A stretch of 21,631 bases of DNA, taken from Branchiostoma floridae (lineage: Eukaryota > Chordata > Leptocardii > Amphioxiformes > Branchiostomatidae). Position numbers and translations under genes: made by a program. Shown here piece by piece: positions 1 through 9,124 of the stretch (positions are counted from its first letter, which is position 1; each line of letters starts with the position of its first letter). The notes under the pieces were generated by a model. It worked only from the letters and a program-made list of their open reading frames with translations. It searched no databases and was not told the origin of the DNA. Location: NCBI RefSeq assembly GCF_000003815.2, contig NC_049979.1, positions 13,209,560 to 13,231,190 on the forward strand, given 5' to 3'.

Positions 1-481
1 CTAGGACAAAGTGTACTTCGTTTTCTACATACATGAAACTCTTATCGCAAAATATACATAGTCTATCATCAGGAGGAGTTCGGTTATATCTACCAGCTTC
101 AATTTCCAGTGGATGATCGCTTATCCTTAGTTTGGTCATGGCCCGGCGATATCTAAAATTTGCTATATCCAGATATTTTTCTCTTTCATACGAATGCTTA
201 AATTTTCTGTAAGTTCTTAACTTATTTCCTTAATGTGATTTGGAACGAAAAGGCCTTTGCTGATACGTTCCTTTCCGAAAACACAGCTACTTTTTTTGTT
301 AATTGCAAATAAGAATAATGCGTTGACCTCACCATTTTATTGCATGTACCTCATCATTTTAATGCTATGTTTCTGTTTTAGATAGTATTACGTTTTTGTT
401 TCACTTATTTTTTTATTATAAAGACAAACATATTTTTGATTTTTCACAATCTATTGGATTGTTGGGTAGGTTGTCCAAATA
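1..481. other. AT-rich stretch with no recognised gene
   Basis: No exon-like frame, RNA gene or clear repeat was recognised. The sequence is AT-rich with T-runs, and all frames are broken by frequent stops. Confidence 0.5.
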
Positions 482-975
482 GTCAAAGAATTATTGTTCA
501 GTTCTTACCGTTCATCACCGGCAGAATAGCTATAAACCATAATATCTTTTGTAACAAAACACCTGGTGTTATTTAACAAAAAGGGGAGGTAAGTTGGTCA
601 CTAATATAATTTGGATTGTATTCAGGGACATCTGGAGTATAGATGTTTACATATCCGTATTGTGTGATGAATGTGATGATTTGTATAAGGGCTTTTATTT
701 GTTTGTGTTATATATCATGTGTTTTTCTGTGACTTTTGCTATATTTTTTCCGCTGTGAGGTCCATTTGATGTTTGTTTTTCTTGGGTAATATGGGTATAC
801 GGCCCAATCCCTCCGCGACCAAGTCAGTGGATTCACTCTGTAGCCTCAGGGATGTCATGACGGCATTTACCTGTGGGCATATAGAAAGAAAAGGGTATGA
901 ATAAACTGCAAAATATCATGTGTTGTATAGTCATTCTGTCGACAATGAATGGTAAGAAATGAACAATTAATTGAC
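482..975. mobile_element. MITE-like element with terminal inverted repeats
   Basis: The left end (about 482-560) and the right end (about 900-975) are imperfect reverse complements. GTTCAGTTCTTACCGTTCAT at the left matches the reverse complement of the right end, and the match continues through GGCAGAATAGCTATA against GACAGAATGACTATA. The roughly 420-bp interior is noncoding. Size and termini fit a non-autonomous DNA transposon. No clear target-site duplication was found. The left end has a second, inverted partner at 6463-6641. Confidence 0.55.
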
Positions 976-1017
976 TCCGCAATGCATGGTAGAAATTAAG
1001 ACAACTAATTAGTCCAT
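941..1017. repeat. Degenerate 38-bp tandem duplication
   Basis: The segment 941-979 (CAATGAATGGTAAGAAAT then ACAATTAATTGACTCC) is repeated with changes at 980-1017 (CAATGCATGGTAGAAATT then ACAACTAATTAGTCC). It overlaps the right edge of the MITE-like element. Confidence 0.5.
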
Positions 1018-1332
1018 CATGATCCGTAAAAATTCAACAATTTCTGTCCGTTAGAAAGGGTAGGAAGTGAAGTAATTACAATCAGCATCCCCACCTAACT
1101 TCTTCAGCTTTTCCCCCTACCCGTTCACCTTTTCCCCCGGACTTCCCCTTAAGGGAACTAACCCACTTGAGGTCGGACCGGCCGGCGTGATGTGCTATGG
1201 CGATCTGGCAACTTGCTAATAGGGCCTTCACACGGATATCGAATTAGCACGAATCAAGCCGAACCAGCCAGAATGAAGTATTTGCAAACTTCGTGTCACA
1301 TTCGGGGCCATTCGGGTGGGAATTCTAAATGG

Positions 1333-1817
1333 GCCTTAAATCCCCTTCACACGAGAAGGAATGAGCCGGAATGCCGTCAGAATGAAAATTCTTGTCTATT
1401 CCTGTGAATTCGTGGTACATTCTAGACATTCTTACGGCATTCGAAATATTCTTTCGGCCACATTCTAGCAGGATTCGAGGTGGCTTGCCGTTTCGGTTCT
1501 CCATCGAATGAGATAAGAATGTTTCGACTAATGTTAGAATGCCGTAGAATGCGGTCAGACTGCAGTCAGAATAGTTAGAATACATTAAGAATCCACTACG
1601 AATGCCTTTCGATATTTCTCCAATTCGAATGCACCTCGACAGTTTTTAACATGTCAAAAACTTTCGAGCCAGCCAAAAGAACGGGGACGAATATCTCGAA
1701 TGCAGTAAGAATGTTTAGAATACAGTACGAATTGCGAGGAATTGCCACGAATAGAAAAAAAATTTCATTCGGACGGCATTCCGGCTCATTCGTGCTCTCG
1801 TGTGAAGGGGGCTTTAG
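1333..1817. repeat. Long imperfect inverted repeat (GAATG-rich hairpin element)
   Basis: Arm 1333-1462 is approximately the reverse complement of arm 1683-1817: CCCCTTCACACGAG at the left against CTCGTGTGAAGGGG at the right, and CTTACGGCATTCGA against TCGAATGCAGTAAG. A loop of about 220 bp is rich in GAATG/GAATA steps. A more degraded copy of the same motifs begins near 1222 (CCTTCACACGGATATCGAAT). This fits a foldback/MITE family; the open frames on both strands here follow from the repeat and are not genes. Confidence 0.6.
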
Positions 1818-1830
1818 TTCGGCATCGACA

Positions 1831-3594
1831 TGGTTACCCCGAGCCCAGAACAGACCGGCCCAGGTTGGAAACAACGCAGATAAAAGTCCCCGTGTCGATC
1901 CGAGTAGCGGGATCACGCCCGTGAATAGGCACTGCTTCGACCCGACCAACATTTCGGTAAAGTAGATAAAGACAGAGTACATACTCAATATGTGTCTGTT
2001 TACGGTACCTTGGTACCAAATGACAGCCAAGCGATATCATGGGCACTCTTCATGTTACATTTCTTGTTACTTGTACATGTGCGCGCCCTGCTGCACTTCG
2101 ACTGTGTTCGTACACGTTCTGTATGCCATATACATTGTATCAAAGATCCAGTCACACTTCCTTGAGTTACACTGTACACATACACAACAGACACACGGTA
2201 CTGAAACCACAGCATATGTGACGCGACGTAATAAAGACGCCGCTGCCGACATTTTACGTGCAAATAAAGATCTGTTACATCAAGTGAAAACTTGAAATAC
2301 TGCATGCATGGAACGATTCCAACTCTTAGTGTACTCACTCTCTGTCTTTGTATTGATTCATTTCCATACTACATTGATACCATTACTTCACCATTGCATT
2401 TACAAGAAACTAGGTATATTTCTCCACCCATGAAAGCTCGACTACGGCTGTATATTCAAGACAAATACTTGCCACACCAGTGCTGTAAAAGAAGTGTGTA
2501 ATGCTTTCAAGTAATGCCATGTTGGCAGAAAGCGGGATATCAAAGTGCTTGTGAGGAAGGGAGTTTAATATTGCTCCACAAGCCTTTTGTAAGGCAATAA
2601 CTCCCTTCAGGATGATGTTGATACCAGAAGTATTACTAATTTGGTGACCTGATTATGTCAGAGAAGCCGAGAAAAATGATCCCCAGGCTTCTTTAGGGGA
2701 CACAGCCAAGAAAACAGCCAAGCAAAGAAAAGAAAAGCACAGACAAGCAAAGAAAATTAATGCTTTTAATTTGCAGGATTGACTTATGCAAGAATGTGAT
2801 ATACCGTCAGCATTTTCATGCCCTCAAACCCACAGACCTGTTTAAACTCAGACATTTTGTACAGATTTTGGGTTGTGTGAGAAACAGTCGTAACAGATTG
2901 ACTTTGTGCGATCCAGAAAAGCTCCCTAAACAAGAGCCCACCTGGATAAGACATCAGCATGATGCTCGCCTTTCCGCGGTCTTTAAAGAGCCGAAATCGT
3001 GGGGAAGGATACTACAGCCAGAGTTAGTCAATTTCAAAACAGGTAGATATCTGTCACCTAAACAACACACATTTCGTTCCCTTTTATCATCCATTCATAA
3101 TACTATGATGACCATGTGTTTATTTAAAAGGAAGATGCCTCTCTTCCCACAGGCACACAATGCTAAAAAATCAAAACTACTTCTAAGTTTTAACGACTAA
3201 ATTGTTTCCTGTTTATTGACAAAGCGAAGATAAAAGCAATTCATCCGAGCATCATCCCTTCGGAAGGGAATTACTCGGAAAGGGGTTGACGGATGGACGT
3301 GTTGACAAGTACCTACATAAGGTGTCGCGATCCGTGTAAGAACTTGCGATGTATTAACGTTAAATAACCCGCAGCTCGCCCTGATAATTTGTCTAATGTC
3401 CTTGCACTTAGCCTACCTTTCAGAAGCTAAAACAGCTTGCAATTGCTCCTTGCTACCTCAGGTTGGAAAGTCAGGTTCTCTTCATAGATGAGACGCAGAA
3501 GGAAGACGTTCACGTATATTTAATCTAAGAGTTGTAAGTAATGCAATAACCGCCGTGCTATCGATACAGCGGTCCTGACATCCGTATCCCCAAG
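1831..3594. other. Region without a supported gene
   Basis: It holds a foldback at about 2557-2607 (AAGGGAGTT with a bulge, then ATTGC, against GCAATAACTCCCTT) and one ATG-initiated 146-codon frame at 2760-3200 with no recognisable domain. Part of that frame (about 2938-2990) matches a segment near 5140-5195, so it is more likely repeat-derived than a gene. Nothing else was recognised. Confidence 0.45.
2557..2607. repeat. Short foldback (hairpin)
   Basis: AAGGGAGTT...ATTGC at 2557-2573 pairs with GCAATAACTCCCTT at 2594-2607, with a four-base bulge and a loop of about 20 bases. It is likely the relic of a small inverted-repeat element. Confidence 0.5.
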
Positions 3595-3950
3595 CTGTGT
3601 CCGTACGCCCATGTACTGTTACAGTAGTGTCCTTACCCCCAAGAAGTATCCATACCCCACAGTAGTGTCCATACCCCAAATTGTGTCCGTCCCCCCAAGT
3701 AGTGTCCGCAGCCTCAAAGTGTGTCCATACCCCCAATCAAGTAGTGTCCGTACCCCCAAGTTGTGTCCGTCCTCCCAAGTAGTGTCCGCACCCCCAAGTT
3801 GTGTCCATACCCCCAATCAAGTAGTGTCCGTACCCCACAAGTAGTATCAGTACCCCCAAGATGTGTCCCTACTCCCATGTAGTGTCCGTACCCCAAACAA
3901 GTGTCCGTACCCCAAACAAGTGTCCGCACTCCGAAGTAGTGTACATAGAG
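3595..3950. repeat. Minisatellite, about 17 units of roughly 19-24 bp
   Basis: The consensus unit reads AGTGTCCGTACCCCCAAGT. Variants alternate AGTAGTGTCC and GTTGTGTCC, and a longer unit carrying CCCCCAATCAAGTAGTGTCC appears twice about 78 bp apart, which indicates higher-order duplication. The complementary strand is G-rich, with GGGGG once per unit. Open frames seen on both strands are products of the repeat lacking stops. Confidence 0.9.
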
Positions 3951-4263
3951 ACATACATGGACACTTATACGATCCTATCAATTGTTGCAAGGCTTACATC
4001 TGTGACTGACTGGCTACGTATCTTATTTCTCACATCTGGCGCGATCTGCTGATCGGCGTTCCCAAAGATATTTCAACCCATCCCCTATCCGGTCAATTCC
4101 CTGGGCGGCGTACCTGTAAGTAATCTTTTTCTCTGCTGTCATATGAATGGGGAGGGAATGTCATCTTCCCACGCTTCAATAACATCTGGAGGAACGAAAA
4201 GAATCATTTATCTTCACTGTTATTTGCTTTTGAATTCCATTACTCGTGGTATAATTCGTCGTA
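3951..4263. other. No recognised feature
   Basis: This is unique-looking sequence between the minisatellite and the duplicated segment. No exon-like open frame or RNA gene was seen. Confidence 0.4.
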
Positions 4264-4422
4264 CCCAACGGGAACATACTTTTTAAAGATACTTTGCTGT
4301 ACCGTAAGGTGTATGATACAAACTGCCCCAAGTATAGCACAGTAAACATGAATACACTCTTCATGTGGTGTCGACTCAAATATCAAGATGTACTTGAGAT
4401 ACAAAGCAGGACTGGTCACCCT
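4264..4422. repeat. Duplicated segment, copy A
   Basis: It matches 5529-5687 in the same orientation over about 160 bp, best in the shared runs TATAGCACAGTAAACATGAA and CAAATATCAAGATGTACTTG. The minus strand is open in both copies with related wording (YLKYILIFEST, ECIHVYCAI), so the source may have been coding or a transposable-element end. The family is not recognised. Confidence 0.75.
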
Positions 4423-4784
4423 TTTAACTGTTAAGACAAAGGTAAACATGGAGTAAGACTCCTTATCTTTATGTTCCGATATCTCATGATGTTTCAAAAT
4501 CTCTATGTTTCGATATCGCAATGTAAATGGTCCCTGTCACGTTCCGACATTAGCTGGGCTGCGGTCGAAGGAAGCGACCGATGAGAGAGGAACCAGGATG
4601 GGTCTTGGCTCACTACCTGAATGATTAACTCGTAGGGAGAGACATCAACAGCCTTTCTTACACGGACCAAAGCCACGTTTTGTTTTGTTTTGTTTGATAC
4701 AAATATTCTTAGATCATATACCCTCGCCTAATATTCTCCGTATCTACCATTTGGGAGGGGGGGGGAGTCTTTTACTTGGTGACC

Positions 4785-4839
4785 GCTCTATGTTCCGAAA
4801 TCTCTATGTTCCGAAATCTCTAGATCTATGTTCCGAAAA
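4785..4839. repeat. Short tandem repeat TCTATGTTCCGAAA
   Basis: Three copies of CTCTATGTTCCGAAAT-like units lie in tandem, with related single units nearby (TATGTTCCGATATCTC near 4471, ATGTTTCGATATCG near 4505, GATGTTCCGACACG near 4847). The unit ends in TTCCGA. The cluster spans about 400 bp. Confidence 0.6.
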
Positions 4840-5134
4840 ATGCAGAGATGTTCCGACACGCAGCTATAATTGTGTACATATAAACATGAGTCGTATTCAA
4901 GCCTATCCTCACGAAGCTAAACGCCGCCCGTGAGCTAAAAAAACATTCAAATTCTAGTTTTAGATCTAGATTTAGATCTTAGATTTTTTTTCTAATACTG
5001 TCATCTTGTGTCATTGGTTAGGTCTTAAAGTCTGTTAATCTAAAACAGAGTTTAAACTCAATCGCAAATTTCAGCTGAAACTTTTCTTCATATCTATAAG
5101 AACGTTTCAAATTAAAACACGCACCGTTTGCTGT

Positions 5135-5200
5135 ATAAGTACCTGGATAAGATACCAGTGCTGGTGCTTGCCCTTCCACGGCCTTATAAGAGCGCATCAC
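5135..5200. repeat. Dispersed repeat fragment
   Basis: ACCTGGATAAGATACCAG and the following CTTCCACGGCCTTATAAGAG are about 75% identical by eye to 2938-2995 (ACCTGGATAAGACATCAG, TTTCCGCGGTCTTTAAAGAG) in the same orientation. The family is unknown. Confidence 0.45.
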
Positions 5201-5528
5201 GTTATTGTTGGGTGGAAAGCTAGCGCTGATCAAATTTTGTACGCGTACGCTCCCAGGCTCAGCATGGCAGCTCAGTTTCCTCTTTCGAGAGAATTGAGCC
5301 CGTCATGCTGATGACACTCCACACAAACACGACTAATCAGCCCCAGGCAGGACTGAGTCCGGCATGTTATGACAAATTTTCCCCTTTTTCTTTTATCTCT
5401 ATGTTGTACCTCAGGACGATTCGGTGCAAGCCGAACTGATAAAGCTACGAGAGGTGTGCTTCGATCCCAACATTCATCTTGAAGATGAGGCGTGCCCTGG
5501 ACTGATCAATGCAGGCACGCGGGCGAAA

Positions 5529-5687
5529 CCCAACAAAAACAAAATTTTGAATGATACCTTGCTGCACCTTAGGGTGTTTGATACAAAGTACCCAAGGTAT
5601 AGCACAGTAAACATGAATACACTCTTTATGTCGTGTAGACTCAAATATCAAGATGTACTTGAGATACATAGCAGGACCGGTCCGACC
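5529..5687. repeat. Duplicated segment, copy B
   Basis: It is the partner of 4264-4422. It is preceded by an open stretch at 5415-5528 that follows an acceptor-like tgtacctcag and reads with few rare features, but no domain was recognised there. Confidence 0.75.
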
Positions 5688-6462
5688 ATGATTGCTAAGG
5701 GCACAACCCGTCGTACGTGCAACTGCGTGGTGTCTACCTGCCACAACTGGTGCTGGTAAACGGGCTGATAACTTCAGCTTGGTCTTGCAGATAGGGCTTT
5801 GTGGACTGTTATAATTGTTACTTAATTTAAGGTGAGATATGGTCAGTGAAATGATTTCGGCCGTGTTGTGTTTTATAAGGTCAAAGGTCACGTTTGACGG
5901 TTCATTTCTTATGGAATCATATACTGGTCTTCCCATAACTGTTGGTAGGCTAAATTTGACAAGATGTAAATGTTTTGACGGAATAAAGACAAGTAAGAGA
6001 GGACGTACTAGTCACAATGATTAGAGGATAGTGCTTAAAGAAGACAAACAGGACAGCCCACGATACAGAGCTAGTAATGTCCATTTCTTGAAGAGCATTT
6101 AAGTTGGGTATCACCGTCCTACACATGGTGTAGCAGTTTCTGTGTTTGTTCAGGCCTAGTTGACAGATCAGAATAAATGCGTTACTGATAACAAGAGCCA
6201 CCCGTGAGAGAGGGCCACGAGGAAATAAGTACCACATGATCTCCTCTCCCCTTCACGGAGATGTAAACAAACCCCCACTGATCACTAGAACACTTACAGA
6301 ACAGAGCAGAACCACCGCGACGATAATCACGCTCACGCAATTTAAGCATGACATGTCTCTTTCTCCTTACATAACTTTTAACTTAGATGTCCCATCTCAT
6401 GTTTTCCCTGTAGCGCCCAGAGTCCGTTAAGGGCCCCAGCCACCCACCTCACCAAGCGGCAA
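5688..6462. other. No recognised feature
   Basis: No gene, RNA or tandem repeat was recognised. Frames on both strands are short and unlike any known domain. Confidence 0.4.
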
Positions 6463-6641
6463 GCTTATACAAATCAACACATTCATCACACAATACGGAT
6501 AAGTAAAAGGAAGGCATACACAACATCTGTACACCAGATATTGCTAAATACAATCCAAATTATATGAGTGACCAACTTACCTCCCCTTTTGTCAGTTGTT
6601 TTGTTACAAAAGATAATGTGCTGTATAGTTATTCTGCCATA
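6463..6641 (-). mobile_element. Inverted partial copy of the 5' MITE end
   Basis: It is approximately the reverse complement of 520-695, including ACAATCCAAATTATA, GACCAACTTACCTCCCCTTT and GTTTTGTTACAAAAGATA, and ends at TTCTGCC exactly where the left element's GGCAGAA begins. Homology does not continue into either flank, so it is a truncated copy rather than the far end of a 6-kb transposon. Confidence 0.65.
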
Positions 6642-8250
6642 GACGCACGGCAAAAGACACCACGTGGGTCACATGAGAGGGTACCCCGTGGCCGGCATGG
6701 GCCCGACGAACACGTGTCCCGGCAGAAGAGGCGGTACCCTCCAGATTGGCCTCACTACCCTTCCGGGACCCCAAAACGTTCATCGCTGGGTCACTGCACC
6801 AAAACGTGGACGCATGGGAAAAACTAGCAAAATTCTTGGGACAAGGGAACGGAAGTACTTGTTTGGATAAAGAATAGTTCAGGATAAGTTCGGGATAAGA
6901 AATTCGTCGCCCCGCGTTTGAGGGTAGCTTTAGAGGGCAGACGTAAAAGTCGGAACAGGTCGTCGACCCGAATTGCCACCAAAGTGACATGTACACCGAG
7001 TACGTAGCACGGAACAAAACTAAGTCGGTATGAACAGTGGCTTCTGCAGCACCACGCCCTACCCTCGCGGAGAGTATTCCATAGTAGGAAGTCCTCGATG
7101 AAGGAGTGTCCGTTTGCGTCTTAATCACAGCTGGCACGTTTTAAGATCAACGAAACGCCAGATCTTTGACCCGTATTTCAACTGAACCGAGAAGTTTTAC
7201 CCGCAAGTAACAACCTACCGTAACTTGGTTGTATCTCCCTGTATGTCACAGAAGGTCGTACAGCTCTTGATCTTTGAGCAGATGTTATAGAATGGCTTAC
7301 TTATGCACCTATGTCAACATTGCAGCGTGATAGCTTGATACCTTGAGGTAACAAAACACAGTATTTATCCGCGAACCCCGGGGTCTATGACGCGGGTACA
7401 TAAAATAGTACGGATTATTTAGCGTGAGCCGGCTGCAGTTATGTGACCTCCGCAAAGTGGCGTTTCAAAGTGGAAGTGAGAGGGCGATGCGCCGACAGGA
7501 TTTTGTTGTTTTTCAAAATTTTGTTCCTTGTACCCTAAACTCGAACATATCCGTTTTTGGTATTCCAAAAGTGCACCCTACTATCTTTTTTCCGCGTCAA
7601 AGCCAGTCACCTTGAGGCCCTTAACTACGTTTAAATAATGCCGTAATTGCGCGTCAGCTAAGGTTGTCGTTTGTCTAAAGTACAAATCTGGGTGGAATTT
7701 TGCTGTCCCCCTGTCATTAGAATTTATAACATTGCAAATTACACTAATAAGGCATATTTTAATGTTGCATATGATCTGAGCATTTTACACCACCATAGAC
7801 CATGCTACGAAGCGGCATCCTTCTTGTTGGCCATGATCACCTTGGCGTACAGCCATGTGTACCTTTGGTCCGCTCAGAAAAGTCGCTATGGACGTTACAG
7901 TATAACATAAAAGCACATATGGTTAAGGGGTTTCACTTACTAAGTTACACGCACAGACATAGATTGTAGGGACTAATAGGTTTTGCGTTCATTTTATATG
8001 CGTATCTATATCATTGTATTTAAGGTGTACAGAAAAGCACATACCTCAATGTTGCAGTTGTTTCCAATATCTTGGTATTTGTTGTCATCGGAAAATTACA
8101 GGCGGATTCACATGAACATGGTGGTAAATAACAACAAACCACACTATCTATGTATTTGATTCTACACAGGTAACATTGTATTCACTTTAATAAAATAGAC
8201 CATGTCGCTACCAATCCATATGCAGCACCATCTATAGACCACACCATTAA
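6642..8250. other. Region without a supported gene
   Basis: The longest open frame (minus strand, 6604-7137) opens at a GTG, runs into the MITE copy and shows no domain. There are scattered T-rich and AT-rich stretches. No CCP, EGF or signal-peptide exon that could begin the downstream gene was seen. Confidence 0.4.
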
Positions 8251-8580
8251 CAACATCATACTACACAGCACATCAAGGACAACGTGACGCGACACTACGA
8301 CACTAGCACAGACAGCCAGGAACATGATCATGACTTACCGAGCATGCAATTCCTTAATCATCTCTATCAAGATACCATACAAATGTATAACAAAGACAAA
8401 CGATATTACCGTCGCCATGGCAATGCTTTTTCGTTGCCACGCTTTTTTAATTTTCCCCCTGGCGCTACAGCAGAATTTTTTACTCAAAAGAGTGGTATAG
8501 ACAGCCAGATGATATTAACCACGCACAATGATATCCTTTATACAGCAGACCAATTATTGCGTTCGACAAAAAGGGTATGA
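8251..8580 (+). other. Unidentified open frame, possible exon or relic
   Basis: Open from a stop at 8248 to TGA at 8578, about 109 codons. The translation has protein-like runs (LPSMQFLNHLYQDTIQ, NAFSLPRFFNFPPG, THNDILYTADQLLR) not expected of random AT-rich DNA. It has a usable acceptor (ctacacag before 8269) and a possible donor (agg/gtatga after 8574), but that would be a phase 0 end, which does not fit the phase 1 opening of the CCP exon downstream. I do not recognise the family. It may be an exon of another gene, a pseudogene or a transposon relic. Confidence 0.3.
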
Positions 8581-8730
8581 TCAGCTGAAAAGGTTAGTTA
8601 AGACTTCATTCGCATAATAAGTTAGGGAACTCCAGTTATACCCCAGTTATATCTACAAAAGGACAAGACCATTATAACATCAACAATTTATAAGGTATCG
8701 AAAGCAGGCATTACTCATAGCATAATTCAT

Positions 8731-8772
8731 AATAAACCTTGTTTATTTGGCAATAAACCTTGTTTATTTGGC
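8731..8772. repeat. Perfect 21-bp tandem duplication
   Basis: AATAAACCTTGTTTATTTGGC occurs twice head to tail. Each unit is itself a near-palindrome (AATAAAC...GTTTATT). Confidence 0.95.
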
Positions 8773-8953
8773 AAACGTATGTGTTTGTTCGTTGAACTCT
8801 AGTTCTGAGCATATTTTAGCGGCACAGTGGTGTGCTGTTTATTACACACACATGACCGTCACAGCTTTGTAAAAGAAGCTTTTCTTTCCAAGTCGTGTGG
8901 CAACACTCTACAAGCAATAAAAAGATACATTTTCCACCACCTGTCTCATTTAG

Positions 8954-9124
8954 GACAACAGTGTCCGGCCTTGTTACCGCCGGCAAACGGAAATGTGACA
9001 GGCAAGAACTTCTATGGCGACGTGGTCTCCTTCACATGCCACCCTGGCTACGAGTTGAGCGGCAGCGATACAAGAACCTGTCAAGCCAATCAGCAATGGG
9101 ATGGGACACAACCGACCTGTGACA
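8954..9124 (+). CDS. Exon 1 (first recognisable): CCP/Sushi module 1
   Basis: Residues 1-57. It carries the four CCP cysteines (QCP, FTC, RTC, PTC), the PANG turn, the GYELSG stretch and a tryptophan before the last cysteine (QWDG). The acceptor is ctcatttag before 8954 and the donor is gtaagt after 9124; both borders are phase 1. The frame is open upstream to about 8827 but only from a GTG and with no signal peptide, so that part is read as intron. An NVT glycosylation sequon lies near residue 13. The 5' neighbour exon was not found. CCP modules are roughly 60-residue beta-sandwich units typical of complement regulators, selectins and polydom. Confidence 0.93.

Noticed and set aside
1325-2046. 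Several 60-144-codon frames on both strands
   Set aside because: They coincide with the inverted-repeat element and mirror each other; there is no domain or splice support.
3482-3929. Overlapping open frames on both strands in the C-rich repeat
   Set aside because: They are low-complexity translations of the minisatellite, which simply lacks stop codons.
3595-3950. CRISPR-like array
   Set aside because: The units are contiguous with no unique spacers, and the genome is clearly eukaryotic.
482-6641. Single 6-kb transposon bounded by inverted repeats
   Set aside because: There is no target-site duplication and no transposase-like frame, and the left repeat already has a closer partner at 900-975.
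6604-7137. 177-codon minus-strand open frame
   Set aside because: It opens at a non-ATG codon, shows no domain, and its end lies inside a MITE-like repeat copy.
8827-8953. Open frame running into CCP exon 1, read as its N-terminus
   Set aside because: It starts at GTG, has no signal peptide or CCP features, and a good acceptor (ctcatttag) separates it from the module; phase 1 symmetry supports an intron.
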